Positions 40,584 through 48,442 of a stretch of DNA of 64,000 nucleotides are shown here, piece after piece (the first letter of the stretch is position 1; every line of letters begins with the position of its first letter). The stretch lies in the NCBI GenBank assembly GCA_024434115.1, contig QMIT01000005.1, forward strand, positions 248,001-312,000, written 5' to 3'. Position numbers and translations under genes: made by a program. The DNA comes from Chloroflexota bacterium. Its GTDB lineage: Bacteria; Chloroflexota; Anaerolineae; Aggregatilineales; J027. The notes beneath the pieces were generated by a model that made no database searches, was not told the origin of the DNA, and saw nothing but the letters and a program-made list of their open reading frames with translations.

Positions 40584-41714
40584 TTAACTAGGGCTGACTT
40601 GGACAGTTGCACCAGCGGCCTGTAAATCACGGGCAAATTCGTGGGCCTTGACTTCGGCGACCTGATTCACCAGCAGGGAGGGTGTTTGATCCACGAGGTC
40701 TTTGGCTTCCTTTAGCCCCAGTTCCAAATGCTCCCGAATGACCTTGATGACCGTGATTTTGTTGTTGCCGCCGTCCATCAACACCACATTCCAGCCACCC
40801 GTCGAGGAACTAGGAGCGCTTGGAACTGCCGAGGCGGAACCCTGAACCATTTGGGCAGTTGCACCATCTTTTTGTAATTGCATCACCCACTGTTGGGCAT
40901 AGGCTTCGCTCAGGCCCGTAAGGAGAGTCGCGGGGGTGGATTCGGCGAGGTCTTTGGCTTCGGCAAGGCCGAGATTGGTCGCGGCGCGGATGGTCTTGAT
41001 GACATTGATTTTTTTAGAACCCGAATCGAGTAGCACCACGTTCCACTGGCCTTTGAGCAGGTTGGGGATGTCGGGGTGCGCCATCGCTTGGGGGGATAAA
41101 TCTAGGGGGGCAGCACCTTGCACAATCTGAACCACCGCCTCTACCCGTTGGAATTCACGAGCGATTTGTTGGGCTTGATGCTCGCTGATTCCGGCGATAA
41201 TCGTCGCGGGGATGGATTCAGTCATGTCTTTAGCTTCTTTGAGTCCTAGCCGGGTGGCCTCACGGATCACTTTGATGACCTCTATTTTTTTGCGGCCTGT
41301 ATCCACCAAGACTACGCTGAAATCACCAGCGGTTGGGGTTGGAGCGACGGCAGCATCCGGTATAGTGGCGGGTTCGCTCATGGTTTCGGCTTTGGCCTGC
41401 ACCCCGGCTAATGCCAAGCGGCGGACGGCGTTTTCGGCAAACTTCTGGGTCACACGCTGAACCGCGACAAAGGGTGCCTGCGATTTATAGAATCGGCCTA
41501 TTTCCTCACGCTCCATTTGCAGGTCGGCCATCAACACGTCGTCCAGATTCGCACCAGAACCGCTACCCGCCCGTTTGTCCAATACGACTACTGCCCAATT
41601 ACGCGATTCATCGGAAGGCTTGGGGGCAAAAGATGAAGCTGTCGGCGGGGTCGAGGGGGTTGTGCTATACGGAATCGGGCCGTCGGATTCTTTTTTGCGT
41701 TTGAAGGGCCACAT
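40584..41714 (-). CDS. Protein with three tandem ribosomal L7/L12 C-terminal domains
   Basis: 376 residues. Three copies of the L7/L12 C-terminal fold are visible at about 131-199, 223-291 and 307-375. Each begins with a VVL(V/L/M)D-G strand, continues with K-I-x-VIK-(V/T)IR and ends the first helix pair with LGL-x-EAKD, for example LGLKEAKDMTESIP and LGLAEAKDLAESTP. In true L7/L12 the VIK lysine and the GLKEAKD helix contact EF-Tu and EF-G. The L7/L12 N-terminal dimerisation domain is missing; instead there is a Pro/Ser-rich linker and a region (39-112) that may be a decayed fourth copy. No ribosomal gene is nearby. It probably binds translational GTPases or acts as an adaptor, which is inference. 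Confidence 0.85.
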   Translation of the reverse strand: MWPFKRKKESDGPIPYSTTPSTPPTASSFAPKPSDESRNWAVVVLDKRAGSGSGANLDDVLMADLQMEREEIGRFYKSQAPFVAVQRVTQKFAENAVRRLALAGVQAKAETMSEPATIPDAAVAPTPTAGDFSVVLVDTGRKKIEVIKVIREATRLGLKEAKDMTESIPATIIAGISEHQAQQIAREFQRVEAVVQIVQGAAPLDLSPQAMAHPDIPNLLKGQWNVVLLDSGSKKINVIKTIRAATNLGLAEAKDLAESTPATLLTGLSEAYAQQWVMQLQKDGATAQMVQGSASAVPSAPSSSTGGWNVVLMDGGNNKITVIKVIREHLELGLKEAKDLVDQTPSLLVNQVAEVKAHEFARDLQAAGATVQVSPS

Positions 41715-41754
41715 ATCGGGATTTACCTTCGCATGGGTACTCGAAAATGATGGC

Positions 41755-41760
41755 TATAAT
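41755..41760 (+). promoter_or_regulatory. -10 box of the PanE-like reductase gene
   Basis: An exact TATAAT lies about 36 bases ahead of the ATG at 41797, in the gap between divergent genes. Confidence 0.45.
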
Positions 41761-41796
41761 ATGCGACAAGTTTCGATTCCATGCAAGGGGACGGCT

Positions 41797-42732
41797 ATGA
41801 AAATTGCAGTTTTTGGGACGGGGGCAGTCGGCGGCTATTTTGGCGGAAGATTGGCAGAAGCGGGGCAAGAGGTGTGGTTTGTGGCACGTGGGGCACATTT
41901 GGCGGCGATTCGGGAACATGGTCTGCATGTGACCAGCATCAAAGGGGATTTTGTGATTCACCCTGCCCATGCAACTGATAAACCTGCCGATGTTGGTGTG
42001 GTAGACGTGGTGTTGGTGGCGGTCAAAACGTGGCAGGTGGACGAAGCGGCCCATGCCATTCAGCCGATGATCGGGCCAGCGACGATGGTCGTGCCGCTGC
42101 AAAATGGCGTGGAGGCGGCGGGTCAATTAAAGGCTGTGTTGGGGGATAAGCCCGTCGTGGGTGGATTTTGTCGGATTCTCAGCGCCATGACGGGGCCGGG
42201 GCAGATTCATCATATGGCCTCCGAGCCGTATATCGCCTTTGCCGAACTCGATAATCAATCCTCAGCGCGTACTCAGCGCTTATATGAAGCGTTTACGGCA
42301 GCGGGTGTAAAATGTGAAATCCCGGCGGATATTGAGTTGGCCGTCTGGGAAAAATTCCTGTTTGTGGCGGCATGGGGCGGGGTAGGCGCGATTACCCGTG
42401 CGCCAATTGGGACGCTGCGTTCCATCCCCGAAACGCGCCGGATGCTCGAACACGCGATGGCGGAAATTTATGCGATTGGGCGGGCGCGGGGCGTGAAATT
42501 TGAGCCAGACATCCTCGGCCAGACCATGACGGCTTATGACAATTTGGCAGCGGCGGGCACCACCTCCATGCAGCGCGATATTGCCGAGGGGCGGCCTTCG
42601 GAATTGGAAGGTCAGATTGGGGCGATTGTTCGTCTGGGGCGGGATTGTCGTGTACCCACCCCAGTGAACGAATTGATCTATCATGCCCTGCTACCAATGG
42701 AAAAGCGAGCACGCGGCGAGGTCAATTTTTAG
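41797..42732 (+). CDS. panE: 2-dehydropantoate 2-reductase family protein (PanE/ApbA)
   Basis: 311 residues from ATG 41797, with AAGGGG six bases upstream. The NADPH-binding start is MKIAVFGTGAVGGYFGGRLA with WFVARG at the end of the second strand. Downstream are AVKTWQVDEA, VPLQNGVEA and the C-terminal domain with DIELAVWEKFLFVAAWGGVG, in which the Lys (WEK) is catalytic in PanE, and PSELEGQIGAIVRLG. It reduces ketopantoate to pantoate in CoA synthesis. The family also contains paralogs with other 2-keto substrates, and no other pan genes are adjacent. It converges with the next gene, two bases apart. Confidence 0.87.
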   Translation: MKIAVFGTGAVGGYFGGRLAEAGQEVWFVARGAHLAAIREHGLHVTSIKGDFVIHPAHATDKPADVGVVDVVLVAVKTWQVDEAAHAIQPMIGPATMVVPLQNGVEAAGQLKAVLGDKPVVGGFCRILSAMTGPGQIHHMASEPYIAFAELDNQSSARTQRLYEAFTAAGVKCEIPADIELAVWEKFLFVAAWGGVGAITRAPIGTLRSIPETRRMLEHAMAEIYAIGRARGVKFEPDILGQTMTAYDNLAAAGTTSMQRDIAEGRPSELEGQIGAIVRLGRDCRVPTPVNELIYHALLPMEKRARGEVNF

Positions 42733-42734
42733 AC

Positions 42735-44210
42735 TTACACCAGCGGACTGTAGATGACCGTGCGGCCTGCTGGCACAAGGAGTTGCGACTCCCCGGTAGT
42801 CACATCAAATAGATAGATACCGGGGCCTAGTTCTGCGCTGTCGGGGCCGACTTCAAATAACACGCGGGTATTCGACAGCAGATCAAAACGATAATTGGCA
42901 AAGTCACCGGGGATGGTGAAGGTCTGCTGCGTCACGCCGTCATAGAGAAAACATTGGGTTTGATATTGACACAATAGAGCGCTGTTAGGCTCATATTGGG
43001 GATAGAAACCATAGCTGGCCGTCGTATGTTCAAAAACGACCCGCCCATTAAGAACATCCCACAGTTGATAAAGCCGCTCGTCGCCCTCAAGAACCTGCTC
43101 GGTCAATATCCAGCGCCCGTTGAATTCATGAGATTCGGCATAGTCCCCAGTGGTTCGACTGTAATTCCCTAGATAGGTGGCTGAATTGGTATCATAGAGC
43201 CACAAACGGCCCTGTGCATCCGTGCCTAATAACTGCCCTTCGGAGGTCATGGTGCGAATATGGGTCGGTACGGCGTCCAGTTCAACATTGCGATACGTCA
43301 TCATGCCACCGCCACTGAGGGCATAGGCCGTAAATTCACGGGAGCAGTCCGGCACACAAGATGAATCATAAGCAATGACCCAACCCGCGCCCTTGCTCCA
43401 AATCAGGCCATTATAGAGGGCTTCGGTAATGGGTTCGTCGGTGTCGCCAAAGGTTTGCAGGGTTTGATAACTGCCATCGGTTTCGGAAGGTGTGTCGTTA
43501 TCAGGTGTCCATCCATCGGCCAACCACCATGCTTGACCGTCAGGGAAGGCGAGGAGGGCTAGATTATCCTCCAATGAGACTGGGAAATTGCCACGTGTAA
43601 TGGACGAGACTGGCGCATGATCTTGGCTTAGAAGGGCGGTTTCTTCGCCTGTGGTCAGATTCCGCTCCCATAAGGTTACACCGGCGTCGTTCGATTCTTC
43701 GTCATAACTCAGATAGCGTACCGTTTCGCCATCGGGCAAAAAGCGCAGCCCCTCACTTTCCCACGCGGGCATATAACCCGACAGGGCTTGGACTTCTAAT
43801 GTTTCGACATTCAGAACATAGGGGGTGTTGTGCGACCCATGCGACATAACCAAGATATAGGGGAGTTGAATTTCGACAGGCCAGCCGCGCATGGGTACAT
43901 CGAAAGGAACTATCTGGACTTCATGGGGGGTCACGACCATATAGATATTGAACTCATCCTCATTCAGGAGCAATAAACCCTGTGTGGGACTCAAATGCCA
44001 ACCTAATAAATTGCGGTCAAGAAAGCGATTCGGCTGGTCATAGATGATATTGGTTGTGCCATCGGGATGAATGGCGACGATCTGCGAATCGGTATTGACC
44101 CATGTCCAAGCGGCATCGGAGGTAATTGGTTGAGGTGGGGTGTCGGCGGGAAAACGGGTTAATATGAGGCCGAAAAGGAGTGGAATGAGCAGTAGTGGAC
44201 GTAAACACAT
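42735..44210 (-). CDS. Secreted beta-propeller-like protein of unknown function
   Basis: 491 residues from ATG 44210, preceded by AAGGAAAA; the frame upstream to 44291 lacks a site. The signal segment is RPLLLIPLLFGLILT. The body has repeated short strands with W, Y and D-T-x-G patterns (WTWVNTDSQIVAIHPDGTTN, YVLNVETLEVQALSG, IYLFDVTTGESQLLVPAG), as in TolB- or WD40-type propellers that lack strict consensus. Cys pairs (CVPDC and CQYQTQC) suggest disulfides outside the cell. I do not recognise a family. It may act as a surface binding or scaffold protein. Confidence 0.65.
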   Translation of the reverse strand: MCLRPLLLIPLLFGLILTRFPADTPPQPITSDAAWTWVNTDSQIVAIHPDGTTNIIYDQPNRFLDRNLLGWHLSPTQGLLLLNEDEFNIYMVVTPHEVQIVPFDVPMRGWPVEIQLPYILVMSHGSHNTPYVLNVETLEVQALSGYMPAWESEGLRFLPDGETVRYLSYDEESNDAGVTLWERNLTTGEETALLSQDHAPVSSITRGNFPVSLEDNLALLAFPDGQAWWLADGWTPDNDTPSETDGSYQTLQTFGDTDEPITEALYNGLIWSKGAGWVIAYDSSCVPDCSREFTAYALSGGGMMTYRNVELDAVPTHIRTMTSEGQLLGTDAQGRLWLYDTNSATYLGNYSRTTGDYAESHEFNGRWILTEQVLEGDERLYQLWDVLNGRVVFEHTTASYGFYPQYEPNSALLCQYQTQCFLYDGVTQQTFTIPGDFANYRFDLLSNTRVLFEVGPDSAELGPGIYLFDVTTGESQLLVPAGRTVIYSPLV

Positions 44211-44355
44211 GATGGGTTTTCCTTGCTCCACACGCTTGCGATAGTTTTCATTATAGGCAAATTCACGGTGGGTGAACGGCGGACGGCACACGATTCAACT
44301 ATCTATTCTGGACGGCAGATAGATGCACATGCCTATTTGGAGATATGCCCACCTA

Positions 44356-45066
44356 TCAATTGTTATGGAGTCGCTGCAAAATGGGGTGTAGGTCTTTCAG
44401 CAGAGGATGGCGGGCAATTGCATTGTGCCAGAGCAGGTTGGGTGGGGCGACGGGGCGGTGCAACACAATCGCACTTAGATTGCGATACTGGCGTAGGAAA
44501 TCTGCCGCGTCTTGGAAACCTCGTTCGCGGAAATAGGTTTCTGCCTTTTGATCGGCCAAGTGTTTGAGGCGGCGTGTGGCCTGACCCAAATCGTCATTGG
44601 TCATCTCTGGCGTCTCAATCACCATCAACAGGACATTCATGACCCCGGATGGCATCTGTCCAACCTTCTCACAAATCACTTTCATAAATTTATCGAGGGC
44701 AAGCGAATCGGGAACGGCAGGCGGGCCAGCTTCTGTACTGCGGATGCGTGTCACCTCGACATTAAACGGGGTATGGGTGCGATAGGTCACGGTGAAATCC
44801 GGCCCGCGCTGTTTGGTGTATTTTTCATATTCGAGGCTGAAACGTGGCTCTTGCAACAGGGCATAGGCAGTGGCGAGTTCGGCCCCCAAATTGAAGGCGT
44901 TTTCCCCCGCGTTTAGGAGGCGCAGTTTTTTGCGGATTTTGTCTCGATAGGTTTCGGCAAACTGCAAATAGGCACGCGAAGCCCGCAGATGGGACGCCAC
45001 TTGGGGATAAAGGGGGTGGGTCGGCGTCTCAAATAAATACATCAGAAGATCGTCAATGCGTTTCAT
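44356..45066 (-). CDS. Hypothetical protein with a PD-(D/E)XK nuclease-like motif
   Basis: 236 residues from ATG 45066, with AGGGC upstream. The middle reads RGPDFTVTYRTHTPFNVEVT followed by RIR, which has the D-x(n)-E-x-x spacing of restriction-endonuclease-like folds but with T where the catalytic Lys would be. Ahead of it, AELATAYALLQEPRFSLEYE may supply the first helix and its acidic residue. A long amphipathic region (RRLKHLADQKAETYFRERGF) follows. No membrane segment or signal is seen. The fold is inference, and the missing Lys argues for lost catalysis or a false match. Confidence 0.5.
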   Translation of the reverse strand: MKRIDDLLMYLFETPTHPLYPQVASHLRASRAYLQFAETYRDKIRKKLRLLNAGENAFNLGAELATAYALLQEPRFSLEYEKYTKQRGPDFTVTYRTHTPFNVEVTRIRSTEAGPPAVPDSLALDKFMKVICEKVGQMPSGVMNVLLMVIETPEMTNDDLGQATRRLKHLADQKAETYFRERGFQDAADFLRQYRNLSAIVLHRPVAPPNLLWHNAIARHPLLKDLHPILQRLHNN

Positions 45067-45097
45067 TACTCTGCCCTGTAAATCATGCCCAAAATAT

Positions 45098-45150
45098 CCC
45101 CACCCCCGACCCCTCCCCAAAGCGTTAGGGAGGGGAATAAGGCTTGTATC
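45098..45150. repeat. Half copy of the long GC-rich inverted repeat
   Basis: CCCCACCCCCGACCCCTCCC, then AAAGCGTTAGGGAGGGG and AAGGCTT. It matches one hairpin and the outer arm of the elements at 5647 and 21828. Confidence 0.5.
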
Positions 45151-45173
45151 GAGGCCTTTGTGTGGATATTATC

Positions 45174-46025
45174 TCACGACGACATTTGTTCAATCGGCGT
45201 GTTTTCTTGATTGCCCCATTCTTTCCAAGAGCCGTCATAGACCGCCGCGTTTTCGACACCCGCGATACGGGCCACCAAAAAGCCGAGACTGGCGGAGACA
45301 CCCCCATTGCAATAGAAAATGGGAGTTTGGCCCGCCTCTAACTGAATCAGATTTTGCAGGACGGGAGCAGATTGCAGAGTGCCATCAGGGGCGTTGAAAT
45401 TGGCTTTGGGCACATTGACCGCGCCGGGGATATGGCCTTTGCGTGGGGCACGCGCAAATTGACCCGCGAATTCTTCCGGCGTGCGCACATCCATCAGCAC
45501 GGCGGCGGGGTTGTGCATAGCGGCTTGGACTTGATCGAGCGTGCAAATCAAAGCCAGATTAGGGGTGGCGACAAAATCGGCGGGGGAATAGGTTGGAACT
45601 TCAGGCGTTGTGGGGCGATTTTCCGCCGTCCATTTTTGCCAACCGCCATCCAAGACCGCGACGTTTTCATGCCCATAATAATTTAAAGCCCAATAGAGCC
45701 GTGCCGCGAACATACTCCCTGCGTCGTCGTAGGCGATGACAAAGGTATCTGGCCCGATGCCATAACGATTCATCACCTCGGCAAAACGTTGAGGTGGGGC
45801 GATTTTGGCATGACGGGGGTCGGCGGGGTCGGTGATTTCGTCCACCCAGTCTATAAAGACCGCGCCGGGGATATGCGATTTATCATAATCCTCACGGTGA
45901 TTGAAATAATGCGGCAGAGGTTCGCTGGCAGGAACGACATGCCCACGAATATCCACAACCCGTACATGAGGGTCATAGAGGTGGTCGCAGAGCCAATCGG
46001 TAGTGACAAGTGTCTGATAAGTCAA
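45174..46025 (-). CDS. sseA: Two-domain sulfurtransferase (rhodanese)
   Basis: 283 residues from a TTG start with AAGGA nine bases upstream; no ATG fits. Two rhodanese domains are in tandem. The N-terminal one is inactive-type (VIAYDDAGSMFAARLYWAL). The C-terminal one carries the active-site cysteine in IFYCNGGVSASLGFLVARI. The linker signatures HIPGAVFIDWVDE and GHIPGAVNVPKANFN precede each. Such enzymes move a sulfane sulfur from thiosulfate or 3-mercaptopyruvate to cyanide or another thiol. The loop CNGGVSA differs from both the CRKGVT (thiosulfate) and CGSGVTA (mercaptopyruvate) consensus, so the donor is uncertain. Confidence 0.9.
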   Translation of the reverse strand: MTYQTLVTTDWLCDHLYDPHVRVVDIRGHVVPASEPLPHYFNHREDYDKSHIPGAVFIDWVDEITDPADPRHAKIAPPQRFAEVMNRYGIGPDTFVIAYDDAGSMFAARLYWALNYYGHENVAVLDGGWQKWTAENRPTTPEVPTYSPADFVATPNLALICTLDQVQAAMHNPAAVLMDVRTPEEFAGQFARAPRKGHIPGAVNVPKANFNAPDGTLQSAPVLQNLIQLEAGQTPIFYCNGGVSASLGFLVARIAGVENAAVYDGSWKEWGNQENTPIEQMSS

Positions 46026-46054
46026 TCCGGTTTCCTTTTTGGTGAAAGTGTAAT

Positions 46055-47320
46055 TTAGAATGTAATAATCACATCCACGCGCTGACCATCTCGCCAGACA
46101 TGGGCTTGGCCTTGTTCGCCTTTTTTGTAGCGCGAGGTCATGCGGTTAAATTCTTTGGGTGAATGGATGGGTTTGCCATCCAGCAGATAGACAATATCGC
46201 CGGAGCGTAATCCTGAGCGACCCGCTGGTGACTGCGCCGTGACCACGCCCAACACCACCCCGCCTTCAATATCTTGGGGCAGCACCACATCTACCGCTGA
46301 CAGGGGATGAGCCTCGACGCCCAACTGCTTGACCCCCCCAGCCCGTTTAACGACCATCACAAAGCCGCCGGTTGGGTGTAGAGCGCCGCGCCGAACCAGT
46401 ACAAGTGCCACCACCCCCGCCACAGCCGTCACCCCTAGCAGGCCTGCCCAAATTGGGGTTTCGATAATGCGTCGGCTGCGCTGCCAATTGTTATATTCAT
46501 CCCGATACAGATAGTATTGATTGGAGGCCAGATAAACACTCACGGTGCGGGTGAGGGTTGCGTCTTCCACCCCTTCATTGGTGGGATAGGTGACATTCAG
46601 GGTCGCTTGAAATTCAATGGCCTCATCCCCTAAATTTTGTTGGAGGGGCAGGGCAATCACCAGATAGGGCTGGGGACTGGCGGACTTCAGGACGGCTTCG
46701 GCGGGTGGGTCGAAATTGACCTCCGCCGCGTTGATCCAGTTATCGGTTGGCAGGGCCTCAAAATTGCCTGCATAAGCCCCACTCAAACGCACCGACCCAT
46801 CTTTGAAAGCCCATAAGCCTTCGAGTGACTTGAATTCGGGAAAATTAATGGTCAACTGGGTGCGCGGCGCGGCTTCATATTCACTGTACGCCAGCAAAAA
46901 GGTATCTTTGTCCGTTTCCAAGACATAATCATAATCGCCATACGCACTCAAAAAATCGTCATAGCTGGCGTTGCCCAACAACACATCGGTGAAGTCGGCG
47001 TTCTCGTTGTTGGCTTCGACAAGGCGTTCAACTTCGGGGGAGGGAGCGGTTGGTTTTTCGATGGTCACGGCACGCAACAGGGCCAACACCGCAATTAAGG
47101 CAACGAGGGCACAGGCCAGCAGTCCATAGGCACTGATGGGATAGCCCTTATAAAACAGATAAATTACTGCCCCCGCGATAGGGAGATTCAGAAAAGTGAT
47201 CCATGCGGCGGGGAAGCCTAAAAGTGATGATGCCGCGAAGCCGACTGTGCTCAACACCCCCTGCACCACAAAAAAGATCATGATGTAAATCCACCAGCTT
47301 CCACCACGCGCCATCATCAT
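46055..47320 (-). CDS. Membrane protein with a C-terminal PDZ domain
   Basis: 421 residues from ATG codons with AGGGG upstream. Three membrane helices lie near the N-terminus (about 10-85), followed by an extracellular region of about 200 residues, another helix (PIWAGLLGVTAVAGVVALVL), and a PDZ domain at the end (GGVVLGVVTAQSPAGRSGLR, then SGDIVYLLDGKPIHSPKEFN). The PDZ domain is of the HtrA/RseP type, but no serine- or metalloprotease domain is present. It could recruit a separate protease or organise membrane complexes. It is 29 bases upstream of the sulfurtransferase gene on the same strand. Confidence 0.75.
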   Translation of the reverse strand: MMMARGGSWWIYIMIFFVVQGVLSTVGFAASSLLGFPAAWITFLNLPIAGAVIYLFYKGYPISAYGLLACALVALIAVLALLRAVTIEKPTAPSPEVERLVEANNENADFTDVLLGNASYDDFLSAYGDYDYVLETDKDTFLLAYSEYEAAPRTQLTINFPEFKSLEGLWAFKDGSVRLSGAYAGNFEALPTDNWINAAEVNFDPPAEAVLKSASPQPYLVIALPLQQNLGDEAIEFQATLNVTYPTNEGVEDATLTRTVSVYLASNQYYLYRDEYNNWQRSRRIIETPIWAGLLGVTAVAGVVALVLVRRGALHPTGGFVMVVKRAGGVKQLGVEAHPLSAVDVVLPQDIEGGVVLGVVTAQSPAGRSGLRSGDIVYLLDGKPIHSPKEFNRMTSRYKKGEQGQAHVWRDGQRVDVIITF

Positions 47321-47629
47321 TTTGCCCCTAGCATCTATTTTGTAATTTAATACTCCTATTTTAATTCAAAAGGTTAGTGCGAGGTATCACTAATTTTTGG
47401 GGGTACTGGCCTGTCCCCCATTTTGGATACTAACATGATGACATTTGCCGGATACAGTACACGTGATATTTGTAAAAAATGAAGGGTGGTGCTCCCACTT
47501 TTTGGAGGAACATGCTTCAAGTCGAATTTTTGAGGGTACAATAGTGCGTCGCTGTCAAAACCTTTGGCGGGTCAGTTACGTAAGGAGATACGACCAAAGG
47601 ACAATTTCCGTTGGGAGGAAGGAACCGAC
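47321..47629. other. Intergenic region ahead of the MacB-like operon
   Basis: 309 bases without a convincing gene. A weak promoter (CTTCAA, 16 bases, TACAAT ending near 47541) and a long leader with two strong ribosome-binding-like sequences (TAAGGAGATA at 47581 and GGGAGGAAGG near 47614) are the only signals seen. Confidence 0.4.
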
Positions 47630-48430
47630 ATGTCGAACAACAATGGCGCGGCAGTGAATGCCAATAATATCGTCTTGCGCACAGACAACCTGACCAAAGA
47701 AATCAAAATGGGGGAGGTAACGGTACAAGCCCTGCGCGGGGTGAGCCTGACCGTTGGCCGGGGAGAATTTTTGGGCATCATTGGGCCATCCGGCAGTGGT
47801 AAATCTACACTGTTGGGGTTGATTGGTGGTCTCGATACCCCCACTCAAGGCCGGATTTATATTGATGGCGAAGACATCACCGACCTGAATGAAGTTGAAT
47901 TGACGCGGGTACGTAATGAAAAAATCGGCTTCGTTTTCCAATTTTTCAACCTTGTGCCGACCCTGACCGCACTTGAAAATGTCGCATTACCCATTCAATT
48001 TGCCCGCAAAGCCAAATATTCCCCCAACAAACGGGCCAAAGAACTGCTCGGCCTCTTTGGATTGGGAGACCGGATGAATCACCGTCCCAGTCAGCTTTCG
48101 GGTGGACAGCAGCAGCGGGTGGCGATTGCACGCGCACTGGCGAATAATCCGCCCCTCCTGATGTGCGACGAACCGACGGGTAACTTGGATAGCGCATCGA
48201 GCGATTTGGTCATGCGAACCCTGCGTGATGTGCAGCGGGCGACGGGGACGACGGTCTTGATTGTGACCCACGACATGGGCGTGGCCTCACAGGTTGACCG
48301 CTTGGTGACGCTGATTGATGGACATGTCGCCGACGATGTAGACCCACGCTCCACAGCCCAAAAGATGGCGGTACAGATCCTCAAAGAAAAACGTAAGACG
48401 GGCGAAATTGCTACCCCGCCACAACAATAA
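47630..48430 (+). CDS. ABC transporter ATPase, LolD/MacB type
   Basis: 266 residues from ATG 47630, with GGGAGGAAGG upstream. Walker A is GPSGSGKSTLL, the signature is QLSGGQQQRVAIARAL, Walker B is LLMCDEPTGNLDSASS and the H-loop is LIVTHDMG. The sequence GFVFQFFNLVPTLTALENV is the usual Q-loop of the MacB/LolD/FtsE group. It powers the large FtsX-like permease encoded 12 bases downstream. Such type VII ABC systems do not transport across the membrane in the classical way but pump or extract lipids, peptides or lipoproteins by mechanotransmission. Confidence 0.95.
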   Translation: MSNNNGAAVNANNIVLRTDNLTKEIKMGEVTVQALRGVSLTVGRGEFLGIIGPSGSGKSTLLGLIGGLDTPTQGRIYIDGEDITDLNEVELTRVRNEKIGFVFQFFNLVPTLTALENVALPIQFARKAKYSPNKRAKELLGLFGLGDRMNHRPSQLSGGQQQRVAIARALANNPPLLMCDEPTGNLDSASSDLVMRTLRDVQRATGTTVLIVTHDMGVASQVDRLVTLIDGHVADDVDPRSTAQKMAVQILKEKRKTGEIATPPQQ

Positions 48431-48442
48431 GGAGGGAACGCC

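Noticed and set aside
40584..41714. Ribosomal protein L7/L12 (rplL)
   Set aside because: Three C-terminal domains, no N-terminal dimerisation domain, three times the usual length and no rplJ nearby.
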